From Lachnospiraceae bacterium (lineage in GTDB: Bacteria > Bacillota > Clostridia > Lachnospirales > Lachnospiraceae): a stretch of DNA of 64,000 nt. How positions within the stretch are numbered: position 1 is the first letter of the stretch; the number at the start of each line of letters is the position of its first letter. The notes beneath the pieces were generated by a model, which saw only the letters and a list, made by a program, of their open reading frames with translations, was not told the origin of the DNA and did not search any database. Shown one piece after another: positions 15,731-23,299 of the stretch. The stretch lies in contig JAILQX010000044.1 of NCBI GenBank assembly GCA_024698705.1, positions 22,828 to 86,827 of the forward strand. The letters run 5' to 3'. Made by a program: the position numbers and the translations under genes.

Positions 15731-17647
15731 ATGAAGCTTAAGAGTTTAAGGATCGTTATGTCGGTTTTTACTTTTGCCATGGCTGTTTCACTGTCAGGGT
15801 GTGTCCTGACCGAGGTCGCTGACAGAGGTGACAAAGTGGAAGACACGGAGGAAGAACCGGAAGAAAAGCCTGAAAAGGAAAGTAAGAAGGAAAAGAAAAA
15901 AGACAAGGACAAAGATAAAGAGAAGGATACCGATAAGGAAAAGGAACCGAAGGAAGAAAAGAACGATGACGAAAGCGAAAAACTAAGGGTTTATCTCGGT
16001 ACAAAAAATGATATCCTGGAATTCCTTAACGGCGACTGGTATCTGATGGATACCGAAACAGGTGAGGATTATGCGAAGCTTTCATTTGGGACCGACGGAA
16101 GCTGCTCATTTGAAAGACTCTATGACAAACAGAGCTGTAACGGAAATATCACGTTTTCTTCCACCTATACGGACGAAGCATACGGAGCGGACACCTGTAC
16201 CGTAACATTTAAGGATATACCTTCGGATTATAAGATCAAGGCGGATTTTGACGTATATCTGCCAACGGAAGATTCATTTGATGCTCTGTTCACCGTGGGA
16301 AGGGCTGCGGGCGAGGACTGCATGAGCCTTGAATTTTTAGGCAATGATATCACATTTGTAAGTCAGTTCATGTTCAGCAATTATTTCTACGATGACGGTG
16401 TCGAACACGGAAGCGATACGGGTTGCTTCCTTCACAGGGAAAATGACATTAAGAGCGTGAAGGGAAGGGATGATTCCGATAAGACCTTCTACGGTTTCCT
16501 TTGGGACAGATCTGAAGGGGACAGACTGGGAATCCAGAAGATGATCGTATCCTCTCAGGAGGACTATGATGAATATACGAACCGTAAGTTTGAATCGGCT
16601 TCATTTGTTGAAGATGACAATATCGGCATAGTCGAATATGAGTGTACGGCAAGTGTAAATACCGACAGCATATTTGCAAATGATGTATTCGAAGCAAAGA
16701 AGCCTCTGAGGGTCTATGAATTTGCCACGGACAGCGACGGAAAGATCAAAGAGATAAAGGAACTTGAAAGATCGTATTACGGGCTGTATGAGCTGAGGGA
16801 TCTGGAACCGGAATTATCATTTAACGGTATGACGGTCAACTATAACGGTGCGGTCTATGACCTGTCTGAGGCTGAGGTCGCGGGCAATGCGATAATGTCC
16901 TGTGAGGTTGTGGGCAACAGGTTTGTTGTAGAGGACCATGTCAATCCTCATGTGGGCGTTTATCACGTCTACAACATGGATGTCGGAGACTGGGAAACGG
17001 ATCTGGTCGGAGCGGGTCTTACATGGTTAAATGATGATATCACGACTGTAGTCTATTCGGCATACAACGAAATATATAACTACAAGGGTGATGTGATCGG
17101 ATATCTTGACGGTGATGAGATATGCGAACTTAAGCTGAGTGCCGACGGCACAAGCGTTCAGGCGGAATGTTTTGACGGTACCAAAGGCGAGTTCGAACTG
17201 CCCGGTGACATGGATACTCCAATGTACAGGTATTATGATTACATCAACAGGCCAAATGCGTCGACATGGAATGAGTTCATTAAATATGCACCTGACAATG
17301 CTTGTCTGTTCATGATCATGAATCCTCCGGAGTTCATACTTGACTGTTTCTTGGATAAAGAAGTGATTGACAAGTCTTCGTCGGATAATGTGATCGCCGT
17401 CGGAATAAAGGATAATACGACAGTCAGAGCCGAGACCGGAACCTATAGTTCGGACAACAAGTGGAAGACAAAGAAGAAGGGAACCGATTTCAAACTGCGT
17501 AAGGGACAGAACAAAACCTTTACGGTAAAGATAAGCGAAGGCATTCCGGACAGATGCATGTATGTGAAGACCGATACGGATGAGATGTACTATCCAATAC
17601 GTCTCATCACAGGGCAGTTTGACGTGAATTGTGTATTTGTATATTGA
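15731..17647 (+). CDS. Lipoprotein of unknown family, second of the tandem pair
   Basis: 638 residues from ATG 15731, which has GAGGAG upstream. It begins 19 bases after the first paralog, so they should be one operon. The lipobox is LSGC (about residues 19-22). The acidic/basic low-complexity spacer is longer than in the paralog (residues ~35-85, many KDK and KEK units). The globular part matches the neighbour along its whole length: FLNGDWYLMDTETGE, YNGAVYDLS, GNRFVVEDHVNPH, YNEIYNYKGDVIG, YRYYDYINRPNASTWNEF and a shared end (VNCVFVY versus INCIFVS). Divergence is large enough that the duplication is not recent. Function is unknown. Confidence 0.8.
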   Translation: MKLKSLRIVMSVFTFAMAVSLSGCVLTEVADRGDKVEDTEEEPEEKPEKESKKEKKKDKDKDKEKDTDKEKEPKEEKNDDESEKLRVYLGTKNDILEFLNGDWYLMDTETGEDYAKLSFGTDGSCSFERLYDKQSCNGNITFSSTYTDEAYGADTCTVTFKDIPSDYKIKADFDVYLPTEDSFDALFTVGRAAGEDCMSLEFLGNDITFVSQFMFSNYFYDDGVEHGSDTGCFLHRENDIKSVKGRDDSDKTFYGFLWDRSEGDRLGIQKMIVSSQEDYDEYTNRKFESASFVEDDNIGIVEYECTASVNTDSIFANDVFEAKKPLRVYEFATDSDGKIKEIKELERSYYGLYELRDLEPELSFNGMTVNYNGAVYDLSEAEVAGNAIMSCEVVGNRFVVEDHVNPHVGVYHVYNMDVGDWETDLVGAGLTWLNDDITTVVYSAYNEIYNYKGDVIGYLDGDEICELKLSADGTSVQAECFDGTKGEFELPGDMDTPMYRYYDYINRPNASTWNEFIKYAPDNACLFMIMNPPEFILDCFLDKEVIDKSSSDNVIAVGIKDNTTVRAETGTYSSDNKWKTKKKGTDFKLRKGQNKTFTVKISEGIPDRCMYVKTDTDEMYYPIRLITGQFDVNCVFVY

Positions 17648-17669
17648 CTATAGCCGGAAATAAGATATC

Positions 17670-17698
17670 TTGAATGATCAGCTGTTTTTTTGTATACT
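17670..17698 (+). promoter_or_regulatory. Promoter of the lar/nickel operon
   Basis: TTGAAT (17670-17675) and TATACT (17693-17698) with a 17-base spacer, placed between the lipoprotein stop and larE. Transcription should begin near 17705, about 144 bases before larE. Confidence 0.7.
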
Positions 17699-17703
17699 GT
17701 TCG

Positions 17704-17799
17704 TAACGGTCGGCAGAAGCCGGCGCCCGGCAGAAGCCGATATGTAGCAGTAAACTAAGATAAGCAGAAAGTTTGTTAATAATATATAAATGGTCAGAA
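17704..17799 (+). ncRNA. Candidate structured leader (attenuator or riboswitch) of the lar operon
   Basis: Just after the promoter come two copies of CGGCAGAAGCCG (about 17711-17722 and 17728-17739), each able to fold as CGGC-AGAA-GCCG; they can also pair across as GCCGG-CGC-CCGGC or as an outer TCGGC...GCCGA stem. The 8-mer TAACGGTC at 17704-17711 is repeated exactly in the right arm of the terminator (17830-17837), so the leader can compete for the left arm. I could not match it to the known NiCo, cobalamin or other riboswitch consensus by eye. Confidence 0.5.
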
Positions 17800-17843
17800 G
17801 ACTGTTATTGTTTGTCAGAAGATAAACGATAACGGTCTTTTTT
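17800..17843 (+). terminator. Intrinsic terminator inside the larE leader
   Basis: The 14-base arms 17800-17813 (from GACTGTT) and 17824-17837 (to AACGGTC) pair almost fully, followed by six T. It ends 5 bases before the larE ATG. Placed between a good promoter and the first gene, it acts either as an attenuator or as the end of the lipoprotein transcript. Confidence 0.8.
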
Positions 17844-17848
17844 ACGGT

Positions 17849-18601
17849 ATGCATATGGGATTAAGGGATTTTTTTGAGAAGAACGATGTAGTGGCACTTG
17901 CATTTTCGGGAGGGGTGGATTCGTCTTATCTGCTTTATGCGGCGCACAAATATGCGAAACGGGTCTGTGCCTACTACGTGAAATCCGAGTTTCAGCCTCA
18001 GTTTGAACTGGATGATGCAAAGAAACTGGCTGAGCAGCTGGGAGCCGATATAAAAGTCATAAATCTGAGTGTCCTTGGTTTTGATGAGGTAACTGCCAAT
18101 CCGTATAATAGATGTTATTTCTGCAAGAGAAGGATCATGTCGAGCATTATGGAGGCCGCAAAAGCCGATGGATTTGAGGTGCTGATAGAAGGGACCAATG
18201 CTTCGGATGAGGTGTCGGACAGGCCCGGAATGAAGGCACTCACAGAACTTAAGATACTTTCGCCGCTGAGAGACTGCGGCATCACAAAGGATCGGGTGAG
18301 GGAACTTTCGAAAGAGGCAGGATTGTTCACATGGGAAAAACCGAGTTATGCGTGCCTTGCAACGCGTATCGCACAGGGTGTACATATAACCGGCGAAGCA
18401 TTGAGCATTACCGAACAGGCTGAAGGAGAACTAATGAGGATGGGATTCAGCGATTTCAGGATAAGAATGGTCGGAAAGAGTGCAAAGATACAGGTGAACG
18501 GGGCACAGTTCGATAAGCTCATCGCCGAAAGGGAAGCGGTGTGCAAGGCTCTGAAAAAATATTATGACAGTGTGATGCTTGATCTGGAGACAAGAGGATG
18601 A
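17849..18601 (+). CDS. larE: LarE, sulfur insertion enzyme for the nickel-pincer nucleotide
   Basis: 250 residues. An ATP-pyrophosphatase with the PP-loop FSGGVDSS (residues 19-26). LarE adenylates the carboxylates of the pyridinium dicarboxylate nucleotide and inserts sulfur. Besides the conserved Cys of PSYACLATR (C169), which corresponds to the sacrificial Cys176 of Lactobacillus plantarum LarE, this protein has a CxxC pair in NRCYFCK (C89, C92). Three-Cys LarE forms are reported to bind a 4Fe-4S cluster that carries an extra sulfide and so need not be consumed. That reading is by analogy. No strong ribosome site lies before the ATG, which sits 5 bases after a terminator-like hairpin. Its stop overlaps larB by 4 bases. 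Confidence 0.92.
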   Translation: MHMGLRDFFEKNDVVALAFSGGVDSSYLLYAAHKYAKRVCAYYVKSEFQPQFELDDAKKLAEQLGADIKVINLSVLGFDEVTANPYNRCYFCKRRIMSSIMEAAKADGFEVLIEGTNASDEVSDRPGMKALTELKILSPLRDCGITKDRVRELSKEAGLFTWEKPSYACLATRIAQGVHITGEALSITEQAEGELMRMGFSDFRIRMVGKSAKIQVNGAQFDKLIAEREAVCKALKKYYDSVMLDLETRG

Positions 18602-19371
18602 GCGAGGATCTTAGAGAAATACTTAAAAAAGTCCAAAGCGGTGAGATGAGTGTGGATGATGCCGTTTTGAGTATAAAAAAGGCTCCGTTTGAGGATATTG
18701 ATTTTGCCAAGATCGATATGCACAGAAAGATCAGACAGGGTGCTGCGGAAGTTATATACGGTGCGGGAAAAACGCCCGAACAGATAGTGAGTATAGCCGA
18801 TGCCATGAGGAAAAACGGACAGGAGCAGATACTGATCACAAGGCTTTCAAAGGATGCCGCAGATATCGTATCAAAGTTCCATGAACTTACTTACAATGAG
18901 ATGGCGCGGATAGGTATCATAGGCAACATTCCGGTTTCCGACGGCAACGGAAAGGTTGTGATCGCAACAGGCGGAACGAGCGATATGCCTGTTGCCGAAG
19001 AAGCGGCTCTTACCGCTGAATTCATGGGAAATGAAGTGGTCAGGCTCTACGATGTCGGCGTATCGGGATTGCACAGACTGCTTTCTCACATGGATGATAT
19101 CATGAGTGCCAATGTCATTATCGCGATCGCGGGAATGGAAGGTGCGCTGGCGAGTGTTATAGGAGGACTTGCGGACTGTCCCGTCATAGCCGTACCGACA
19201 AGCGTGGGTTACGGTTCGGCATTCGAAGGTCTTGCGGCTCTTTTGTCCATGCTCAATTCATGTGCAAGTTCGGTATCGGTGGTAAATATAGACAACGGAT
19301 TCGGTGCGGGCTTCATAGCAAACAGGATCAATCACATGGCAGTCGCTGACAACGATTACAAAGAAAGGTAA
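18598..19371 (+). CDS. larB: LarB, pyridinium carboxylase/hydrolase of nickel-pincer nucleotide synthesis
   Basis: 257 residues. LarB acts first in the pathway: it carboxylates nicotinic acid adenine dinucleotide and releases AMP to give the dicarboxylated mononucleotide. The C-terminal half resembles PurE (AIR carboxylase): ATGGTSDMPVAEEAA, LYDVGVSGLHRL, IAGMEGALASVIGG and PTSVGYGSAFEG are all present. The N-terminal 110 residues are specific to LarB. It overlaps larE (ATGA) and ends 5 bases before larC, so the three genes are one translation-coupled unit. Confidence 0.95.
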   Translation: MSEDLREILKKVQSGEMSVDDAVLSIKKAPFEDIDFAKIDMHRKIRQGAAEVIYGAGKTPEQIVSIADAMRKNGQEQILITRLSKDAADIVSKFHELTYNEMARIGIIGNIPVSDGNGKVVIATGGTSDMPVAEEAALTAEFMGNEVVRLYDVGVSGLHRLLSHMDDIMSANVIIAIAGMEGALASVIGGLADCPVIAVPTSVGYGSAFEGLAALLSMLNSCASSVSVVNIDNGFGAGFIANRINHMAVADNDYKER

Positions 19372-19376
19372 AGATT

Positions 19377-20699
19377 ATGAAAAGACTCTATCTTGATTGC
19401 GGTATGGGTGCTGCAGGCGATATGCTCACCGCCGCTTTGCTCGAACTCGTCGATGATAAAGAGGGTTTTGTCGAAAGATTGAATTCACTCGGCATTCCCG
19501 ATGTAACATATATCAGCGAGACTGCGGAAAAATGCGGTATAACCGGAACACATATGAAAGTCATGGTTCATGGGGAAGAAGAGGAAAGCCATGATGACCA
19601 TCACCACGATCATGAGCATCATGACCACGAAGATCATCACCATGACCACGAACACAGCCATGAGCATGACCACGACCATGAGCACGAAGAGCACCACCAT
19701 GACAATGGTCACGAAGATCATCACCATGATCACGAACATGGCCACGATCATCATCATTCACACAGCAGTATGCATGATATAGAGCATATAGTGAGGGAAC
19801 ATCTGGATATACCGGATAAGGTCAAGGATGATGTGATGGCGGTATATAAACTGATCGCTGAAGCAGAAAGTCATGTACATAACAGACCTGTCGATGAGAT
19901 ACATTTTCACGAGGTGGGTTCAAAGGACGCGATAGCCGATGTTGTTGCGGTATGTATGCTGATCAATGAACTCGGTGTCGATGAAATCACGGCTTCTCCC
20001 GTTCATGTGGGAAGCGGACATGTACACTGTGCACACGGCGTTTTGCCGGTTCCGGCGCCTGCGACAGCCTATATCCTTAAGGATATACCGATATACTCGG
20101 AGCATATCAGAGGTGAACTGTGTACCCCTACGGGAGCAGCGCTTTTGAAGCATTTTGTGAAAAACTACGGAGATATGCCGCTCATGCGTGTGACTCGCAT
20201 AGGTTACGGTATGGGAAAGAAAGACTTTGAGAGAGCCAATCTTGTCAGAGCGATATTGGGTGAGAGTGAGAATGCCGGTGATGTTGTTTATGAACTCAAT
20301 TGCAACATCGATGACATGACAGGCGAAAAGATAGGCTTCGCGATGGAGAGACTGTTTGAAGCGGGAGCGCTGGATGTATATACGATCCCGGTAAATATGA
20401 AGAAGAACCGTCCGGGAATCCTGTTAAAGGTTTTGTGCAACGAGCGGCAAAAGGAGAAGATCATAGAAAATATCTTCCGATACACCTCGACACTCGGCAT
20501 AAGAGAGCAGAAGATACATAGGCATATCCTAGAGCGCAGGATCGAGACAGTAAATACAAAATACGGTGATGTGCGCGTGAAGGTATCCGAAGGATACGGT
20601 GTAAAAAGATGCAAACCCGAATATGAGGATCTTGCAGATATAGCCAAAAACAAAAAGATTTCCATCGATGAGGTGGAACGTTTGATAGATCTCAGATAA
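19377..20699 (+). CDS. larC: LarC, nickel insertion protein, with a large His-rich insert
   Basis: 440 residues in a single frame. LarC loads nickel into the dithio-pyridinium nucleotide to finish the nickel-pincer cofactor, using CTP. N-terminal YLDCGMGAAGDMLTAALLEL and later HFHEVGSKDAIADVV, HGVLPVPAPAT and ELCTPTGAALL are family blocks; the C-terminal part (NCNIDDMTGE, GALDVYTIPVNMKKNRPG) corresponds to LarC2. In L. plantarum the two halves are joined by a programmed frameshift; here no shift is needed. Residues ~65-134 are mostly His, Asp and Glu, a likely nickel store or chaperone loop much longer than usual. Confidence 0.95.
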   Translation: MKRLYLDCGMGAAGDMLTAALLELVDDKEGFVERLNSLGIPDVTYISETAEKCGITGTHMKVMVHGEEEESHDDHHHDHEHHDHEDHHHDHEHSHEHDHDHEHEEHHHDNGHEDHHHDHEHGHDHHHSHSSMHDIEHIVREHLDIPDKVKDDVMAVYKLIAEAESHVHNRPVDEIHFHEVGSKDAIADVVAVCMLINELGVDEITASPVHVGSGHVHCAHGVLPVPAPATAYILKDIPIYSEHIRGELCTPTGAALLKHFVKNYGDMPLMRVTRIGYGMGKKDFERANLVRAILGESENAGDVVYELNCNIDDMTGEKIGFAMERLFEAGALDVYTIPVNMKKNRPGILLKVLCNERQKEKIIENIFRYTSTLGIREQKIHRHILERRIETVNTKYGDVRVKVSEGYGVKRCKPEYEDLADIAKNKKISIDEVERLIDLR

Positions 20700-20725
20700 A
20701 ACACATCAGAAAGAGAGGACAACGC

Positions 20726-21784
20726 ATGCATATGGCAGACGCGCTGTTAGCTCCGGCCGTGGCAGCAACAATGTACGTTGCAAGCGGTACCGCAACCGGA
20801 GTTTCGGCATTTCAACTGAGAAAAGATGAAAACACACAGAAGTTACCTACTATGGCTGTAACGGCCGCCCTGGTATTTGCGGGGCAGATGATCAATTACA
20901 CCGTACCCGGAACGGGTTCTTCGGGACATTTGTGCGGAGGCATGATGCTTTCGGCACTTCTGGGACCGCAGGCAGGTTTCCTTTCAATGGTCGTGATACT
21001 GACGATCCAATGTCTGTTCTTTGCCGACGGAGGCCTGATGGCTCTGGGAGCGAATTGCTGGAATATGGCATTTTACGGGTGCTTTGTCGGGTATTTCCTG
21101 ATATGGCGGCCGATAATGCACAGCAATATGTTCTCAAAGATGGAAGCAAAGGCGGCCACTGGATTAAAGATAATGATCGCATCCATCGTGGGATGCGTTG
21201 TAACATTGCAGCTAGGAGCATTTTCGGTGGTACTTGAAACGAGCGTATCGGGAATAACGGATCTGCCTTTTGGTGCATTTGTTGCTCTTATGCAGCCCAT
21301 CCATCTGGCAATAGGTCTTGTTGAGGGACTTATAACAAGCGCGGTACTTATATTTGTATATGAGGCCAGACCCGAGCTTCTGCAGGAAATAGATGTGAAT
21401 AAGATCGGCATCAATGCTAGATCTTCGCTTAAGACGACGATCATTATAATCGCGTGTGTGGCAGCTGTTGTCGGCGGCGGACTTTCACTTCTTGCAAGTT
21501 CAAATCCGGACGGCCTGGAGTGGGCTCTTTTCGGCAATGAGGAGGAGGGCTACAGTGCAAATATGGCGCTGGATGAAGACAATTTCGGTATAGCGAGCAG
21601 TGTAGCGTATTCGGCGGCCGGTGTTCAGGAGAAGACTTCGTTCCTGCCGGATTATGCATTTTCAAACAGTGACAGTGCCGTGGGTACGACGGTTTCCGGT
21701 ATCGTAGGTTCGGCAATGGTCGCAAGCGTTGCACTTTTTATATGCTTTGCCGGAAGATTTTTCAGAGTTAAGAAACAACAATAA
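20726..21784 (+). CDS. CbiM/LarMN-type ECF transporter substrate-binding membrane protein (nickel or cobalt)
   Basis: 352 residues. It starts MHMADALLAPAVAA, in which the N-terminal Met-His-Met-Ala-Asp of CbiM/NikM proteins binds the metal square-planar. Six to seven hydrophobic segments follow to residue ~250. Next comes the CbiN/NikN-like PDGLE part: a segment at about 236-255, then SNPDGLEWALFG and a final membrane segment near residues 325-345. So the M and N components are fused. Position after larC and before cbiQ/cbiO points to nickel as cargo. GAGAGGA precedes the start. Confidence 0.9.
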   Translation: MHMADALLAPAVAATMYVASGTATGVSAFQLRKDENTQKLPTMAVTAALVFAGQMINYTVPGTGSSGHLCGGMMLSALLGPQAGFLSMVVILTIQCLFFADGGLMALGANCWNMAFYGCFVGYFLIWRPIMHSNMFSKMEAKAATGLKIMIASIVGCVVTLQLGAFSVVLETSVSGITDLPFGAFVALMQPIHLAIGLVEGLITSAVLIFVYEARPELLQEIDVNKIGINARSSLKTTIIIIACVAAVVGGGLSLLASSNPDGLEWALFGNEEEGYSANMALDEDNFGIASSVAYSAAGVQEKTSFLPDYAFSNSDSAVGTTVSGIVGSAMVASVALFICFAGRFFRVKKQQ

Positions 21785-21786
21785 TT

Positions 21787-22584
21787 ATGGCAAGTATCGA
21801 AACGGCAGCAAGAGAGTTCAGGGAAATGGATGATCTGGCATCTATGAAGTCGCCCATGCACGACCTGCACCCTTTGAGCAAACTGATAACTGTAATTGCA
21901 TATATCGTGATAACGGTTTCATTTGACAGATATGCATTGAGCGGGATAGTGATAATGGTATTATTTCCCATTATAACGTTTCAGGTGGCAGGGATAAATG
22001 TCAGTACCTGTTTTCACAAGCTGAGCTTCGTATTGCCGCTTGTCTGTGCGGTCGGGCTGTTCAATCCAATATTTGACCGCAGGCCGATGCTGGAGATCGG
22101 TGCGTTAACGGTCAGCTATGGCTGGGTTTCCATGCTAACGCTCATGTTAAAGGGCATCTTTTGTCTGATGGCGTCATTTATATTTGTGGCGACCACGGGA
22201 ATTGACAGTATATGCGCGGCCTTGCGGAAGATCCATGCACCGCGCATGGCGGTCACGCTTTTGATGCTTACATACAGATATGTGGCTGTCATGATCGATG
22301 AGGTCGGGATAATGAACAATGCCTATAAGCTGCGTTCCAACAACCAGTCGGGGATACACGTCAGTGCGTGGGGATCGTTCCTCGGCCAGCTGCTTTTAAG
22401 GAGCATGGATAAAGCGGGGGAAATATATGACAGTATGCAGCTAAGGGGCTTTAACGGCAATTTTGGATTTGCCGGGGAGAGAAGGGCAAAAGCGGGAGAT
22501 GTTTTATTTGTACTCATGAGCATATGCCTGTTTATGGCCTGCAGATGCGTAAATATAGCCGAAATACTTGGACGGATCCTATGA
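21787..22584 (+). CDS. cbiQ: CbiQ-type ECF transporter transmembrane (T) component
   Basis: 265 residues. The start MHDLHPLSKLITVIAYIVITVSF (from about residue 24) is typical of CbiQ: a short cytoplasmic segment with HPLSKL, then the first membrane helix. Five or so membrane helices are visible. The coupling helices that contact the ATPase carry the AxxR-type motifs: around KLRSNN/AWGSF and in SMDKAGEIYDSMQLRGFNG. It starts 2 bases after the cbiM stop and overlaps cbiO by 4 bases (ATGA). Confidence 0.92.
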   Translation: MASIETAAREFREMDDLASMKSPMHDLHPLSKLITVIAYIVITVSFDRYALSGIVIMVLFPIITFQVAGINVSTCFHKLSFVLPLVCAVGLFNPIFDRRPMLEIGALTVSYGWVSMLTLMLKGIFCLMASFIFVATTGIDSICAALRKIHAPRMAVTLLMLTYRYVAVMIDEVGIMNNAYKLRSNNQSGIHVSAWGSFLGQLLLRSMDKAGEIYDSMQLRGFNGNFGFAGERRAKAGDVLFVLMSICLFMACRCVNIAEILGRIL

Positions 22585-23297
22585 TTGGTTTTGAAGATAT
22601 CTCAATAGAATATGAAAAAGGCATTAAAGTCATAGAGGGTTTCAGTACCGTGATCAGGACGGGAGAAAATGTGGGCCTGATCGGAGCCAACGGGGCAGGA
22701 AAATCCACTCTGATGAAGGCAATGCTCGGACTGCTTCCGTACAGCGGAAGGATCGTCGTGGATGATATCAAGGTCGGTCCCGCTTCTACAGCGGAGATCA
22801 GAAATAAACTTGGCTTCATATTGCAGAATTCGGATAACCAGATGTTCATGCCGACAGTAATCGAGGACCTTATGTTTGGACCGATGAACTACGGGATGAG
22901 CCCTGAAGAAGCCGAGAAAAAGGCGGATGAAGTACTTGAAAAGCTGGGACTAACGGATATAAAGACAAGACACAATCATAAGATCTCGGTCGGAGAAAAA
23001 AGGATGGCGGCCATTGCGAGCGTGCTGACAATGGAGCCCGAATATCTGCTCATGGATGAACCGACTTCGGCGCTTGATCCGTACAACAGAAGAGTTGTCA
23101 TCGATATTATCAATTCCCTGGACAAAACCTGCATCATAGCTTCCCATGATCTTGATATGATAATGGATACCTGTCAGAGGGTGATCCTTTTATCAAAGGG
23201 GAAGATCGTATATGACGGCGATTGTGAGGAACTCATGAAAAACGGTGCGCTTTTAAAAGCGCACCGCATGGAATTACCTTTAAGATATCAAAATTAA
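22581..23297 (+). CDS. cbiO: CbiO-type ECF transporter ATPase
   Basis: 238 residues from ATG 22581, which overlaps the cbiQ stop; the frame is open further upstream but that is inside cbiQ. Walker A is GANGAGKST (about residues 37-45), the Q-loop ILQNSDNQMF is typical of ECF ATPases, the signature is ISVGEKRMAAIAS (a variant of LSGGQ), Walker B is YLLMDEPTSALD, and the switch His is in IIASHDLD. One ATPase gene is present, so it should work as a homodimer with CbiQ and CbiM. The last 20 codons contain a 24-base perfect palindrome (23243-23266). The gene ends 2 bases from a convergent epimerase gene. Confidence 0.94.
   Translation: MIGFEDISIEYEKGIKVIEGFSTVIRTGENVGLIGANGAGKSTLMKAMLGLLPYSGRIVVDDIKVGPASTAEIRNKLGFILQNSDNQMFMPTVIEDLMFGPMNYGMSPEEAEKKADEVLEKLGLTDIKTRHNHKISVGEKRMAAIASVLTMEPEYLLMDEPTSALDPYNRRVVIDIINSLDKTCIIASHDLDMIMDTCQRVILLSKGKIVYDGDCEELMKNGALLKAHRMELPLRYQN
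23243..23266. repeat. 24-base perfect palindrome at the 3' end of cbiO
   Basis: A self-complementary sequence with arms CGGTGCGCTTTT and AAAAGCGCACCG. It has no following T run, so a normal terminator is unlikely. It could form an mRNA hairpin at the end of the lar operon or bind a protein between the convergent genes. Confidence 0.7.
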
Positions 23298-23299
23298 TA

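Noticed and set aside
17704..17799. Known NiCo or cobalamin riboswitch
   Set aside because: The region is too short for a cobalamin riboswitch and I could not align the GCAGCCGGGC-type core of the NiCo class. It is listed as an unassigned leader instead.
19485..19782. Open frames rich in Met/Val/Ile opposite or beside the LarC His insert
   Set aside because: They arise from the CAY/GAY codon bias of the His/Asp repeat read in other frames.
19377..20699. Programmed frameshift in larC as in L. plantarum
   Set aside because: The whole of LarC1 and LarC2 is in one uninterrupted frame here.
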